The notes under the pieces: model-generated
Database searches by the model: none
Told to the model about the DNA's origin: nothing
Seen by the model: only the letters and a program-made list of their open reading frames with translations
Made by a program: the position numbers and the translations under genes
Part shown: positions 15,613 to 23,695 of the stretch, piece after piece
How the letters are laid out: the number at the start of each line of letters is the position of its first letter
Position numbering within the stretch: position 1 is the first letter of the stretch
Assembly (NCBI RefSeq): GCF_024347675.1
Contig: NZ_AP024882.1
Span: forward strand, 1,426,001 to 1,490,000
From: Vibrio ishigakensis
GTDB taxonomy: Bacteria > Pseudomonadota > Gammaproteobacteria > Enterobacterales > Vibrionaceae
DNA: 64,000 nt
Direction of reading: 5' to 3'

Positions 15613-17244
15613 TTAAAGCTTTATTGCAAAGGACTCATAAGGCTTGAGCTCTAGGTGAGTATCGAGGGCGCTTACTGCCTTATAGTTGAAGACCAAGGGT
15701 TCACCAGATACACCTTGAAGCTGTCGTGGAAGAGGGAGTTCTTGCACTTGGTCGCTGAAGTTATTGATGACCAAAATCTTGTGATCATTATCCAGGCGGA
15801 TATAAGCAAAGATGGTATCACTCTCTTCAAATAGTGGGATGAAGTCACCATACACAATTACAGGGTATTGCTTACGCAGAGCAATCAAGCGCTGATAGTG
15901 ATAGAAGATGGACTCGTTATCGTCCACAGCGTTTTGTACGTTTATCTCTGGGTAGTTTGGATTGACCTTTATCCAAGGTTTGCCCTCGGTAAACCCAGCA
16001 TGTTTTTCCCCAGTCCATTGCATTGGTGTACGCGAGTTATCACGACTATTCGTGTGAATTGCATTCATCATGTGCTCATGGCTCACGCCAGCACTGGTTT
16101 TCACGTCATAGAAATTAAGGGTTTCGATGTCGCGGTAGTCATCTAGGGTGTCGAATTTCACATTGGTCATGCCAATCTCTTCGCCCTGATAGATGTAAGG
16201 GGTACCTTTCAGAAAATGCATGGTAGTCGCCAACATCTTGGCTGACTGAACCCTGTATTTGCCTTCACAACCGTATTTAGAGACCACACGCGGCAAGTCA
16301 TGGTTGTTCCAGAATAGGGAGTTCCAGCCCTCATCAGCCAGCTCTACCTGCCACTTAGTCAATACTTGCTTGAACTTCTTTAGGTCTAGGTCGGTTGGGT
16401 TCCACTTATCACCATGCTTCCAAGTGAGTGTGATGTGCTCAAACTGGAAGATCATAGAGAACTCGTTGCGCTCTGGATTGCTGTACAGCTTGGCAATCTC
16501 TGGGGTTGCATCCCAGGTCTCCCCAACGGTCAGAAGGTCGTGCTTACCAAAGGTCTCTTGGTTCATCTGTCGGATAAGCGGGTGCAGGCGAGGGCCGTTA
16601 CCAGAGATGCCTTTATCGATCTCCTTACCGATAAGGTCGATAACATCCAGACGGAAGCCACCGATGCCTTGGTCAATCCACCAGTTCATCATCTTGTGCA
16701 CTTCTTGTTGAACCTTAGGGTTTTCCCAGTTCAGATCAGGCTGCTTTTTCGAGAACAGGTGGAAGTAGTATTGACCTGCTTCTTCATCCCAGTGCCAGGC
16801 AGGACCACCGAATACAGATTCAAAATAGTTGTGATCGCCTTTTTTCGGGATCTCATCTTTCCAGATGTAGAAATCGCGATACGGGTTATCTTTTGATTTC
16901 TTCGCTTCAATAAACCAAGGGTGTTCATCCGAGGTGTGGTTAACCACCAGATCCATTACAAGCTTGATATTGCGCTGTTTTGCCTCTGCAATAAGCGCCT
17001 GCATATCTTCTAGGTTGCCAAACTCGGGAGCAATATCTTGATAGTTAGAAATGTCATAACCGTTATCGTCCATCGGAGATTGATAGACAGGAGAGAGCCA
17101 CAGTACGTCAACACCAAGCTCTTTAAGGTAATCAAGCTTTGAGCGAATGCCGTTTAGATCTCCGATGCCATCGTTGTTTGAATCACAAAAGCTGCGAGGG
17201 TAGATTTGATAGACGACCGCGTCATGCCACCACTGTTTTTTCAT
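15613..17244 (-). CDS. Oligo-1,6-glucosidase/glucan alpha-1,6-glucosidase (GH13)
   Basis: This is a cytoplasmic GH13 enzyme of 543 residues, the usual length for oligo-1,6-glucosidase (MalL/DexB type). The N-terminus is WWHDAVVYQIYPRSF. The catalytic set is Asp200 (GFRLDVID), Glu242 (TVGETWD) and Asp316 (NNHDLPR). The residue after the nucleophile is Val, which in this group goes with alpha-1,6 rather than alpha-1,4 specificity. Trehalose-6-phosphate hydrolase TreC is the main alternative, but no PTS trehalose gene is adjacent. It stands alone, with terminators on both sides. Confidence 0.85.
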   Translation of the reverse strand: MKKQWWHDAVVYQIYPRSFCDSNNDGIGDLNGIRSKLDYLKELGVDVLWLSPVYQSPMDDNGYDISNYQDIAPEFGNLEDMQALIAEAKQRNIKLVMDLVVNHTSDEHPWFIEAKKSKDNPYRDFYIWKDEIPKKGDHNYFESVFGGPAWHWDEEAGQYYFHLFSKKQPDLNWENPKVQQEVHKMMNWWIDQGIGGFRLDVIDLIGKEIDKGISGNGPRLHPLIRQMNQETFGKHDLLTVGETWDATPEIAKLYSNPERNEFSMIFQFEHITLTWKHGDKWNPTDLDLKKFKQVLTKWQVELADEGWNSLFWNNHDLPRVVSKYGCEGKYRVQSAKMLATTMHFLKGTPYIYQGEEIGMTNVKFDTLDDYRDIETLNFYDVKTSAGVSHEHMMNAIHTNSRDNSRTPMQWTGEKHAGFTEGKPWIKVNPNYPEINVQNAVDDNESIFYHYQRLIALRKQYPVIVYGDFIPLFEESDTIFAYIRLDNDHKILVINNFSDQVQELPLPRQLQGVSGEPLVFNYKAVSALDTHLELKPYESFAIKL

Positions 17245-17363
17245 TTTTATCTGCCTTAGGGAATAGGTTAACTGAGATGAACTATATCCCTTGACTGACG
17301 CAGAAGATAATTGAAAATTTGGAGCTAGATATAAAATTAATTTATATCTTGGCAGTAGAAAAA

Positions 17364-17390
17364 CGCCACCTAATCTTAGATTAGATGGCG
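17364..17390 (-). terminator. Terminator after the ABC-class ATPase
   Basis: CGCCACCTAATC and GATTAGATGGCG form a 12-bp stem with one G-U/A-C variation around TTA, 15 bp downstream of the gene ending at 17406. T-tract on the minus strand. Confidence 0.8.
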
Positions 17391-17405
17391 CTTGTTATTC
17401 ACGGT

Positions 17406-19064
17406 TTATCGAGCGGGTTTAAACTGAGCTTTGCGTAAGCGGTTTATTGTAGCCAGAGCGTCTAGCTTTCTTGGTTTTGCAAGGTCGCCGTTGTTTGGCA
17501 TGCTCTGATGCCAGTTTGCATCTTTGAAGATGGTCTCAATTTCTTGACCAAGATCCTTACTCCAACCTGGCAGTTGAGAGATCTGGAAAAGGCTCCAACC
17601 TATGGCATTGATCTCGTTTGGCGTTTGTAGCTGTTCAAGGGCTGTGATATCAATAAATTCTTTACCAAGTCGTAGCGAGTCGGTGCCCTTTGCTGTGACT
17701 CGATACTTACCTTCAGCCAAAATAGTTTGTACACAGGTTCTATTGAATGAGCGCGGTGCGATATGAGTAAACGGTTTTTCTCCTTCACTTTTACGCTCGG
17801 TAGGGTGTTGGGCCACTACTTGCTTTGTTTTTTCGGTCACATCCAGCGCTTGATAGTCGTGCATTTGGATAACGTGATCGGCGTGATCAAAGTAGTCGCC
17901 TGAACCGCCCATGACAATGATGCTGCTCACTCCAGCCGAGGTTTTTAGCTCAGAGATGCGATCTACAAGTGGCGTGATAGGTTCATCAGATTTATTTACC
18001 AGCGCCTGCATACGCTCATCACGAATCATAAAGTTGGTTGCTGAGGTATCTTCATCAATTAATAACGCTGATGCCCCTGCTTCCAGCGACTCCTGTAGCC
18101 ATGCGGCTTGAGAGGTGGAGCCTGAGGCATCTTGAGTAGAGAAGTCAGTAGTAGAGCGTCCCATCGGCAGGTGCGAAATAAAGTTATCGATATTCAGGCT
18201 ATGGATACAGCGGCCATCTTCGGCTCGGATCTTCATGCTCATAGGATCAGTAACGCAGTATTCACGGCCATCACCCGGGATATGGTCGTAGATAGCAAGT
18301 TCTACTGCGTTTAGCAGGGTAGATTTGCCGTGAAAGCCACCACCGACTATTAGGGTAATGCCTTTCTTAATGCCAAGACCTGACACGTCACCTCGGTTTG
18401 GTGTGTTTAGGGTAACCGTCATTGACTCAGGCGCTTCAAACGGCACAGCATCTTTCATCGGCAGCTCACTGTTACCCGCAAGTCGAGGCAGGATAGCGCC
18501 GTTGGCAACAAAGCTGATAAGACCGTTTTGTTCAAGCTGAGAGCGAAGAGCGTCTTGGTCTTCGATTACCTCACAATGCTCGGTGAAATCCTGCTGTGGC
18601 AGTTCGCGCCATAGGGTGGCTTTGCGGATGGATTTTGGCAGATAGAAGGTAAGCAAGTTGATTGCCTTCTTGCCCAGCACAGAGCGACCTTCTGCTGGCA
18701 GGTTTACACGAAACCTAAGCTCGATGCCTTGTTCAGTAAATAGCACTGCGGTGTTGTCGAGCACGATCTGAGCCGTTGTGGCGATAGAAACGTCGTTATC
18801 TTGCTTAGTAAACTGAGCCAAGCTGCGAGCAATGAAATCGCGCGCGGCAATCTGGTAGGGTGCTGATTTTTCTTTAAGAAAATCCAATCCAGTCACAGAC
18901 CAAGGACGAACGACTCTCAGTCTTGATGGTGATGCATATGGGTCGCCTTGAACCTGATCGATATGGAGGGTGAAATCTTTAAAATCGTACTGGCCTTTGA
19001 TTTGTTGATAGGCGCGGTAGTTTTGTTTTTCGATTTTCTTGAGTTTGGAAATCAGCAGATCCAT
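17406..19064 (-). CDS. Predicted ATPase of the ABC class (COG3044)
   Basis: This 552-residue protein matches the COG3044 family of soluble ABC-like ATPases. Walker A is GGGFHGKST (residues 241-249). A signature-like DASGSTSQAA, Walker B ALLIDEDTSATNF and a following SSIIVMGGSGDYFDHAD strand complete the site. There are no transmembrane segments and no partner permease. The function of the family is not established, and I do not assign one. It is a single gene with a terminator directly behind it. Confidence 0.8.
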   Translation of the reverse strand: MDLLISKLKKIEKQNYRAYQQIKGQYDFKDFTLHIDQVQGDPYASPSRLRVVRPWSVTGLDFLKEKSAPYQIAARDFIARSLAQFTKQDNDVSIATTAQIVLDNTAVLFTEQGIELRFRVNLPAEGRSVLGKKAINLLTFYLPKSIRKATLWRELPQQDFTEHCEVIEDQDALRSQLEQNGLISFVANGAILPRLAGNSELPMKDAVPFEAPESMTVTLNTPNRGDVSGLGIKKGITLIVGGGFHGKSTLLNAVELAIYDHIPGDGREYCVTDPMSMKIRAEDGRCIHSLNIDNFISHLPMGRSTTDFSTQDASGSTSQAAWLQESLEAGASALLIDEDTSATNFMIRDERMQALVNKSDEPITPLVDRISELKTSAGVSSIIVMGGSGDYFDHADHVIQMHDYQALDVTEKTKQVVAQHPTERKSEGEKPFTHIAPRSFNRTCVQTILAEGKYRVTAKGTDSLRLGKEFIDITALEQLQTPNEINAIGWSLFQISQLPGWSKDLGQEIETIFKDANWHQSMPNNGDLAKPRKLDALATINRLRKAQFKPAR

Positions 19065-19098
19065 ACGAGACTCTTATGCGATTGAATGAAAAGATAAA

Positions 19099-19118
19099 AA
19101 CCCAGCATTGGCTGGGTT
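19099..19118 (-). terminator. Terminator after the GAF-EAL gene
   Basis: AACCCAGC and GCTGGGTT form an 8-bp stem with a 4-nt loop followed on the minus strand by TTTTATC, behind the gene ending at 19152. Confidence 0.85.
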
Positions 19119-19151
19119 GTTTAGTCATTAGACCCTAATAATACTGTTTTT

Positions 19152-21071
19152 TCAGCGAATTGCTGAATAAGTTTGTATGGAGAGGGCTTGCCTGCTCAGA
19201 GCTTGTTCAAATTCTTTGCTATCAATCGGTGATTGGTACTTTTCACCCTCGGCAAACGGAGTATTGAACTGCATCAACCACTGTTCCTGCTCCTGAGTTT
19301 CTATACCAGTTAAGACAGGATCCAGCTTTAATTTTTCGATGATCTGCATTAGTGAGTATAGAAAGGCTCTATCTTCAGAGCTGTGTTGCAGGTTGTAGGT
19401 AAAGCTCTTGTCTATCTTGATACGCTTGAACGGACTGTGTTTTAGGTAACTGAACGAGGCGTGGCCGTGGCCAAAATCACTCATGGTTAGAGTGATCCCC
19501 ATCTTAGAAAGATCATCCAATGCAGAACTTAGCGCTGCCTCGTTGGCCACTAGGTTCTTTTCTGATATCTCTAGTTCTATTGCGTCTGTTGGAAGCTTGA
19601 ACTGGTTGAGATTGGTTTGCAGTATCTCAGGAAGCAGTTTAGAGGCAAATTGACTGGCACTTAACTTGATTGCAATGCGGAAATCAGGATTGTGCTTGCG
19701 CCACTTCACTGCGGTTTCCATCGCCTTATGCACTAAAAACTGACACATGGCATCGGCAAGATCGGGCTGATCGCACATTTGATTGATAGAGAGCTCTGAG
19801 ACTGAGCCCAGAATAGGGTGGTCCCAATGTACGCTGGTGGTTGCGCTCTCCCAAAGCCCGCTGTGCACAGATACCTGTGGCTGAAAATGCAGACTTAAGG
19901 TCTGGTCTCGCAACGACTCCATAAAGTAGCTTTCCATACGATTAAAGCGAGTTCCACTGTCGATGCTCGCTTCATCGAAGAACAAGATTCGTTTGCCTGA
20001 CTCTTGCGCACTTTGCATTGCCTGTCTTGCTTGCACCGTCACGCCTAGATTACGCTGCCCCGCGTGGGGTTCGGTGACAGACACCCCAATATAGGCTTGA
20101 AGCCTAAGGCTGTTTTCGCCCACTTGGAACTCTTGTGAGGTGGTGTCTAACACCCTTTGAATGGTGGAATCATACTGGCTGTTAGAGATGGGGTTTACTA
20201 GTGTATAGGCGATATCTGAACTGTGGGGACGGGCGACGATCTGTTTGAAATGACCGAGACGCCCTAGCTTCTCTTTGAGCTGTTTGATGACATTATCTAG
20301 CGCCTCCGCGCCGAGCTCTGTTTGTATCCTCGCACCATTGCTTATGCCTACATAGAAGACCGCTATCTCTTGGTTGTATAGGTCGGTTTGGTTGATCAAC
20401 CGGTTACTCTCAAGCTCCCAAGCTTTGGCGTTTAACAGACCACTGCCGATATCGTGGTATTGTTGATAGTGCACCTCTCGTTCAAGCTGTTTTCTTCTAG
20501 AGGCCTCTTGGTCTAACTGATAGCTAAGGCTTGCAAGCTCAACGGTACGGTTGTGGATACGAGACATCAGTGCCTCATTGTTGCGTTGTAACTTTTGATT
20601 CTGATAGATAACAGTAAGCTGCGCTTCTACAGAGTCTTTAAATACCGACAGCAGTTCTAATACTTGTGGCTTGAATTGATTAGGCTTCACATCGTGGATT
20701 GAAAGGGTGCCAAAAGGACTGCCATTAGGCCAATGAATAGGGATGCCGAGGTAAGCGCGAATACCTAGGTTTACCACTGGGCTTTTCTTGTGCCAATCCG
20801 AAGATTCCAGGGCATTCTTGATGCGGAAGACCTTGTCATTTTTTAGTACGGTTTCACAAAACTGCTCACCGTTTAATGGAAGTGCTGTACCGACACGATA
20901 GGGGTTGTTGGGATTATGGTTGACGCAATACACCTCTAGCTGGTTGGCCGACAACCGGTTGATCGAGGCGATGGGTACTCGAGCAAATTGGGCCAAGATC
21001 TCAAGCATATCCTGCCAAGAGCGGTAGGTCTTGTTCGGTATCTGCAGCTTTTGTGTATCAACCCTAGGCAT
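19152..21071 (-). CDS. GAF protein with degenerate GGDEF and EAL domains
   Basis: The cytoplasmic protein has 639 residues: GAF about 15-155, coiled coil about 155-200, a GGDEF-like fold about 205-370 and an EAL-like fold about 380-630. No GG(D/E)EF motif is present. In the EAL domain the EAL motif itself is replaced (ESATTSVHW), the Asn of the NLSA motif is Lys (KLSASQF), and the first Asp of DDFG is Ser (SDFGHG). The EISE and GIET glutamates and KIDKSF remain. With at least three metal or catalytic residues gone, phosphodiesterase activity is unlikely. A binding or scaffold role in c-di-GMP signalling is a reasonable inference. It is monocistronic. Confidence 0.82.
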   Translation of the reverse strand: MPRVDTQKLQIPNKTYRSWQDMLEILAQFARVPIASINRLSANQLEVYCVNHNPNNPYRVGTALPLNGEQFCETVLKNDKVFRIKNALESSDWHKKSPVVNLGIRAYLGIPIHWPNGSPFGTLSIHDVKPNQFKPQVLELLSVFKDSVEAQLTVIYQNQKLQRNNEALMSRIHNRTVELASLSYQLDQEASRRKQLEREVHYQQYHDIGSGLLNAKAWELESNRLINQTDLYNQEIAVFYVGISNGARIQTELGAEALDNVIKQLKEKLGRLGHFKQIVARPHSSDIAYTLVNPISNSQYDSTIQRVLDTTSQEFQVGENSLRLQAYIGVSVTEPHAGQRNLGVTVQARQAMQSAQESGKRILFFDEASIDSGTRFNRMESYFMESLRDQTLSLHFQPQVSVHSGLWESATTSVHWDHPILGSVSELSINQMCDQPDLADAMCQFLVHKAMETAVKWRKHNPDFRIAIKLSASQFASKLLPEILQTNLNQFKLPTDAIELEISEKNLVANEAALSSALDDLSKMGITLTMSDFGHGHASFSYLKHSPFKRIKIDKSFTYNLQHSSEDRAFLYSLMQIIEKLKLDPVLTGIETQEQEQWLMQFNTPFAEGEKYQSPIDSKEFEQALSRQALSIQTYSAIR

Positions 21072-21189
21072 ATAATCATCCTGTCCTTGAATGCTTACAC
21101 ACGTATCGCCTTTTTAGTCCGAGTGTTTACCTAGACGATACGTGTTGTCCATCTTCTAAGGATAGTCGCCATGTGTGGAGGGGTACAAA

Positions 21190-22389
21190 TTACGGGGTGA
21201 GTTTAGCTAACTCTTCGAGCGTAAACTCTTGTTCATAATCGACGCCAGCAAGCTCGAACCCGTTCAATTGCATGAACTCTTGTTTAAATCCTAGATAGTC
21301 TCCTAACTGCATAAAATTATCTGCAGTGAGGTTTGGCATGATCTCGCTGACGCGGGCCTGAACTTGCTCGCTAAGCTCAAAGTCGTCCACACGAATCAAA
21401 CGCTCCCCATCGACAATTGCTTCAGGATATAGCTTGTCTTGATAGAGACGGATCATCTGTTCAATGGGCGTTTCATGAACGCCTAGCTCCTTCATGGCGC
21501 GATATAGAGAAATCACATAAGGGGCAAAGGTTGGAATAAATACGCTCGCTTTGGTCACCAGCGCTTTACATACCGCCGCATAGGCACTGCCACCAAAGGG
21601 AGCAAGCTTCAGATTAACCGCGTGGCTAGCTTGGTGCAGGTCAACCTTGGCGCGCCCCAGTGTACCTTGATGATAGATAGCGTGTGTGGACTCAGGGCCA
21701 ATATATGAAAAGGCGATGCTTCTTGCATTGGATGCTATAGCATCGGCGTTGATTAAGGTATCGATCCACTCTTGCCAATCTTCGCCGCCCATGACTCTTC
21801 GGGTGGATTCGATCTCCTCGCTAGTTGCAGGTTCTAGGGTGTGTTCCACCCAACTGTCTGTCTCGAATTCGATACTTGCGCCATGTAATGACTCACCTAT
21901 TGGCTTTATGGCTGAGCGCCACAGTTCACCATCGGGTTTAGGTCTTACGCCGGTGGCTAGGCTGTAGATAATGAGGTCTACCTTGCCATCAAATTGCTCT
22001 TGTATGGCTTGCAGAACCCTAGCTCTGATATCGGCTGAGAAGGCATCGCCAACAATATTGGTTGCGATACGACCTTGTTGCTCCGCCAGTTCTTTAAAAT
22101 AGATGTTGTTGTACCAACCCGCCGTGCCAACGCCTTTCTCACTCGGGCCACGCTCAAAGCTGACGCTTATGGTGTCGGCCTCGGCATTGCCAAAGCTGAG
22201 AGCAATGCGACTGGCGAGGCCAAAACCCGATGAACCGCCTAAGATTAATACTCGTTTTGGCAGATCGCTTTTAGGCGTACTGTTACTGGCAGTTTTAACC
22301 GCTTCAATCTGATTGAGGATAGCTTGCTTGCATCCGGCAGGGTGTGCGGAGCGCGCGACAACGCCTTTAATGCTTGGGCGGATTTTCAT
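21190..22389 (-). CDS. fabV: Enoyl-ACP/trans-2-enoyl-CoA reductase FabV
   Basis: The protein has 399 residues, the length of V. cholerae FabV. It has the N-terminal MKIRPSIKGVVARSAHPAGC, the NADH-binding loop LILGGSSGFGLASR (about residues 48-61) and the FabV-specific active site Tyr239-x8-Lys248 (YHQGTLGRAK). It reduces the enoyl-ACP double bond in the last step of fatty-acid elongation at NADH cost. FabV-type reductases are naturally triclosan tolerant. Only 3 bp separate it from tesA, an acyl thioesterase, so the two are probably cotranscribed and functionally linked through acyl chains. Confidence 0.95.
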   Translation of the reverse strand: MKIRPSIKGVVARSAHPAGCKQAILNQIEAVKTASNSTPKSDLPKRVLILGGSSGFGLASRIALSFGNAEADTISVSFERGPSEKGVGTAGWYNNIYFKELAEQQGRIATNIVGDAFSADIRARVLQAIQEQFDGKVDLIIYSLATGVRPKPDGELWRSAIKPIGESLHGASIEFETDSWVEHTLEPATSEEIESTRRVMGGEDWQEWIDTLINADAIASNARSIAFSYIGPESTHAIYHQGTLGRAKVDLHQASHAVNLKLAPFGGSAYAAVCKALVTKASVFIPTFAPYVISLYRAMKELGVHETPIEQMIRLYQDKLYPEAIVDGERLIRVDDFELSEQVQARVSEIMPNLTADNFMQLGDYLGFKQEFMQLNGFELAGVDYEQEFTLEELAKLTP

Positions 22390-22392
22390 GGC

Positions 22393-22995
22393 TTAGTCCT
22401 TGATAATTGGCGCAATATTTTCAGCAACAAATTCTGCAATCCATGGCTGAGCGTCTGCCTTAGGGTGCAGTCCATCTTGCATCATTAAGCTATCGTCTGT
22501 GATGATCTGTGCTAGAAAAAATGGGATAAGTGGCACAGATTTCTCTTCGCTTAGGGTAGGATAGAGTTGTTCAAATGATTGCGTATAGCGACGGCCATAG
22601 TTTGGCGGGACTTGGATCTGCATCAAGATAACCTCGGCGCCATTGTCGCGAGACAAATTAATCAGCTGAGTAAGGTTTTGCTTGATCAGATTTGGTGGAA
22701 ATCCTCGTAAACCATCGTTAGCGCCCAGTTCTATCAAAACGTAGTCTGGCTGATGTTGATCAAGAAGCTGCGGTAGCCTCGCTAGGCCGTTGCCGGTGGT
22801 GTCTCCAGAAACGCTACCATTGACTGTTTCTACCTCGACACCCTTGTGTTTGAGTTCATCAGAAAGAAAGGTTGGCCAAGCCTGATTTTGCGCCATTTGA
22901 TAGCCGGCACTTAAGCTGTCGCCCAGCACGAGCAGAGTCGCACTTTGAGCCGTGAAGGAAAGAGTTAATAACAGTAAGGAAAACACACGTAACAT
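22393..22995 (-). CDS. tesA: Acyl-CoA thioesterase I/lysophospholipase L1 TesA
   Basis: The protein has about 200 residues with a cleavable signal peptide (MLRVFSLLLLTLSFTAQSA), followed by the SGNH-hydrolase block I GDSLSAGY with the nucleophile Ser, block III GANDGLRG, and the C-terminal DGLHP with the catalytic Asp and His. It is a periplasmic thioesterase/esterase. The frame extends to 23088, but the ATG at 22995 places the signal peptide correctly. That ATG shares the tetranucleotide CATG with the divergent ybbA ATG, so the two starts overlap by two bases. The tesA/ybbA/ybbP layout is the same as in E. coli. Confidence 0.93.
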   Translation of the reverse strand: MLRVFSLLLLTLSFTAQSATLLVLGDSLSAGYQMAQNQAWPTFLSDELKHKGVEVETVNGSVSGDTTGNGLARLPQLLDQHQPDYVLIELGANDGLRGFPPNLIKQNLTQLINLSRDNGAEVILMQIQVPPNYGRRYTQSFEQLYPTLSEEKSVPLIPFFLAQIITDDSLMMQDGLHPKADAQPWIAEFVAENIAPIIKD

Positions 22996-23695
22996 GACCA
23001 CATCCGTAATTCGAGCTGAATCGCTAACCAAAGTAGTTTCTACGAAACAAGAGCAATTAACAATCTTGCAGGACGTAAATTTAGACATAGTATCGGGCGA
23101 GAGCGTTGCAATTGTCGGTGCATCGGGGGCGGGTAAATCGACCTTGATGACGCTTCTGGCTGGATTAGATACCGGAAGCAGTGGTGAAGTGGAGCTGTTG
23201 GGTAACCCTTTATCTCATCTGAGTGATGAGGCGAGAGCCGAGTTAAGATCGGAATACATTGGTTTCGTATTTCAAAGCTTTCTACTCATTCCGAGTCTTA
23301 GTGCGCTGGAGAACGTGACCTTGCCATGCTTGTTGCGAGGCGAACCGGAGGATAAAGATCGGGCTATTGAACTGCTCAACTCAGTGGGCCTTGAAAAGCG
23401 CCTTGATCACGTGCCATCGCAACTCTCTGGGGGGGAACAGCAACGTGTGGCGCTGGCTAGAGCCTTTATGCTGAGACCAAAGATCCTGTTTGCCGATGAA
23501 CCTACAGGGAACCTCGATCAGCATACGGCACAGAATATCATTGAGCAGCTGTTTGCTTTGAACAAGCAACACGGCACTACGCTGGTTATGGTCACCCACG
23601 ATAATGCCCTTGCCGCGCGATGTGACCGAGTTTTCACCATGCAAGCCGGCGAGATCACCTCTGAAACGCGCTCAAAAAGCGCACAGGAGGCTTGA
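22994..23695 (+). CDS. ybbA: ABC transporter ATP-binding protein YbbA
   Basis: The protein has 233 residues from the ATG at 22994; an upstream in-frame start at 22952 lies inside tesA and is less likely. Walker A is GASGAGKST, the Q-loop FVFQSF, the signature LSGGEQQRVALARA and Walker B ILFADEPTGNLD, all typical of the MacB/LolD-like FtsX-coupled class. It forms a type VII ABC system with YbbP. The stop overlaps the ybbP start by one base. Confidence 0.93.
   Translation: MTTSVIRAESLTKVVSTKQEQLTILQDVNLDIVSGESVAIVGASGAGKSTLMTLLAGLDTGSSGEVELLGNPLSHLSDEARAELRSEYIGFVFQSFLLIPSLSALENVTLPCLLRGEPEDKDRAIELLNSVGLEKRLDHVPSQLSGGEQQRVALARAFMLRPKILFADEPTGNLDQHTAQNIIEQLFALNKQHGTTLVMVTHDNALAARCDRVFTMQAGEITSETRSKSAQEA

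Noticed and set aside
16414..16896. Long antisense ORFs inside the glucosidase and similar ones inside other genes (for example 30546-31058 in the LysR gene)
   Set aside because: They lie wholly opposite well-conserved coding sequence, have low-complexity translations and no ribosome sites.
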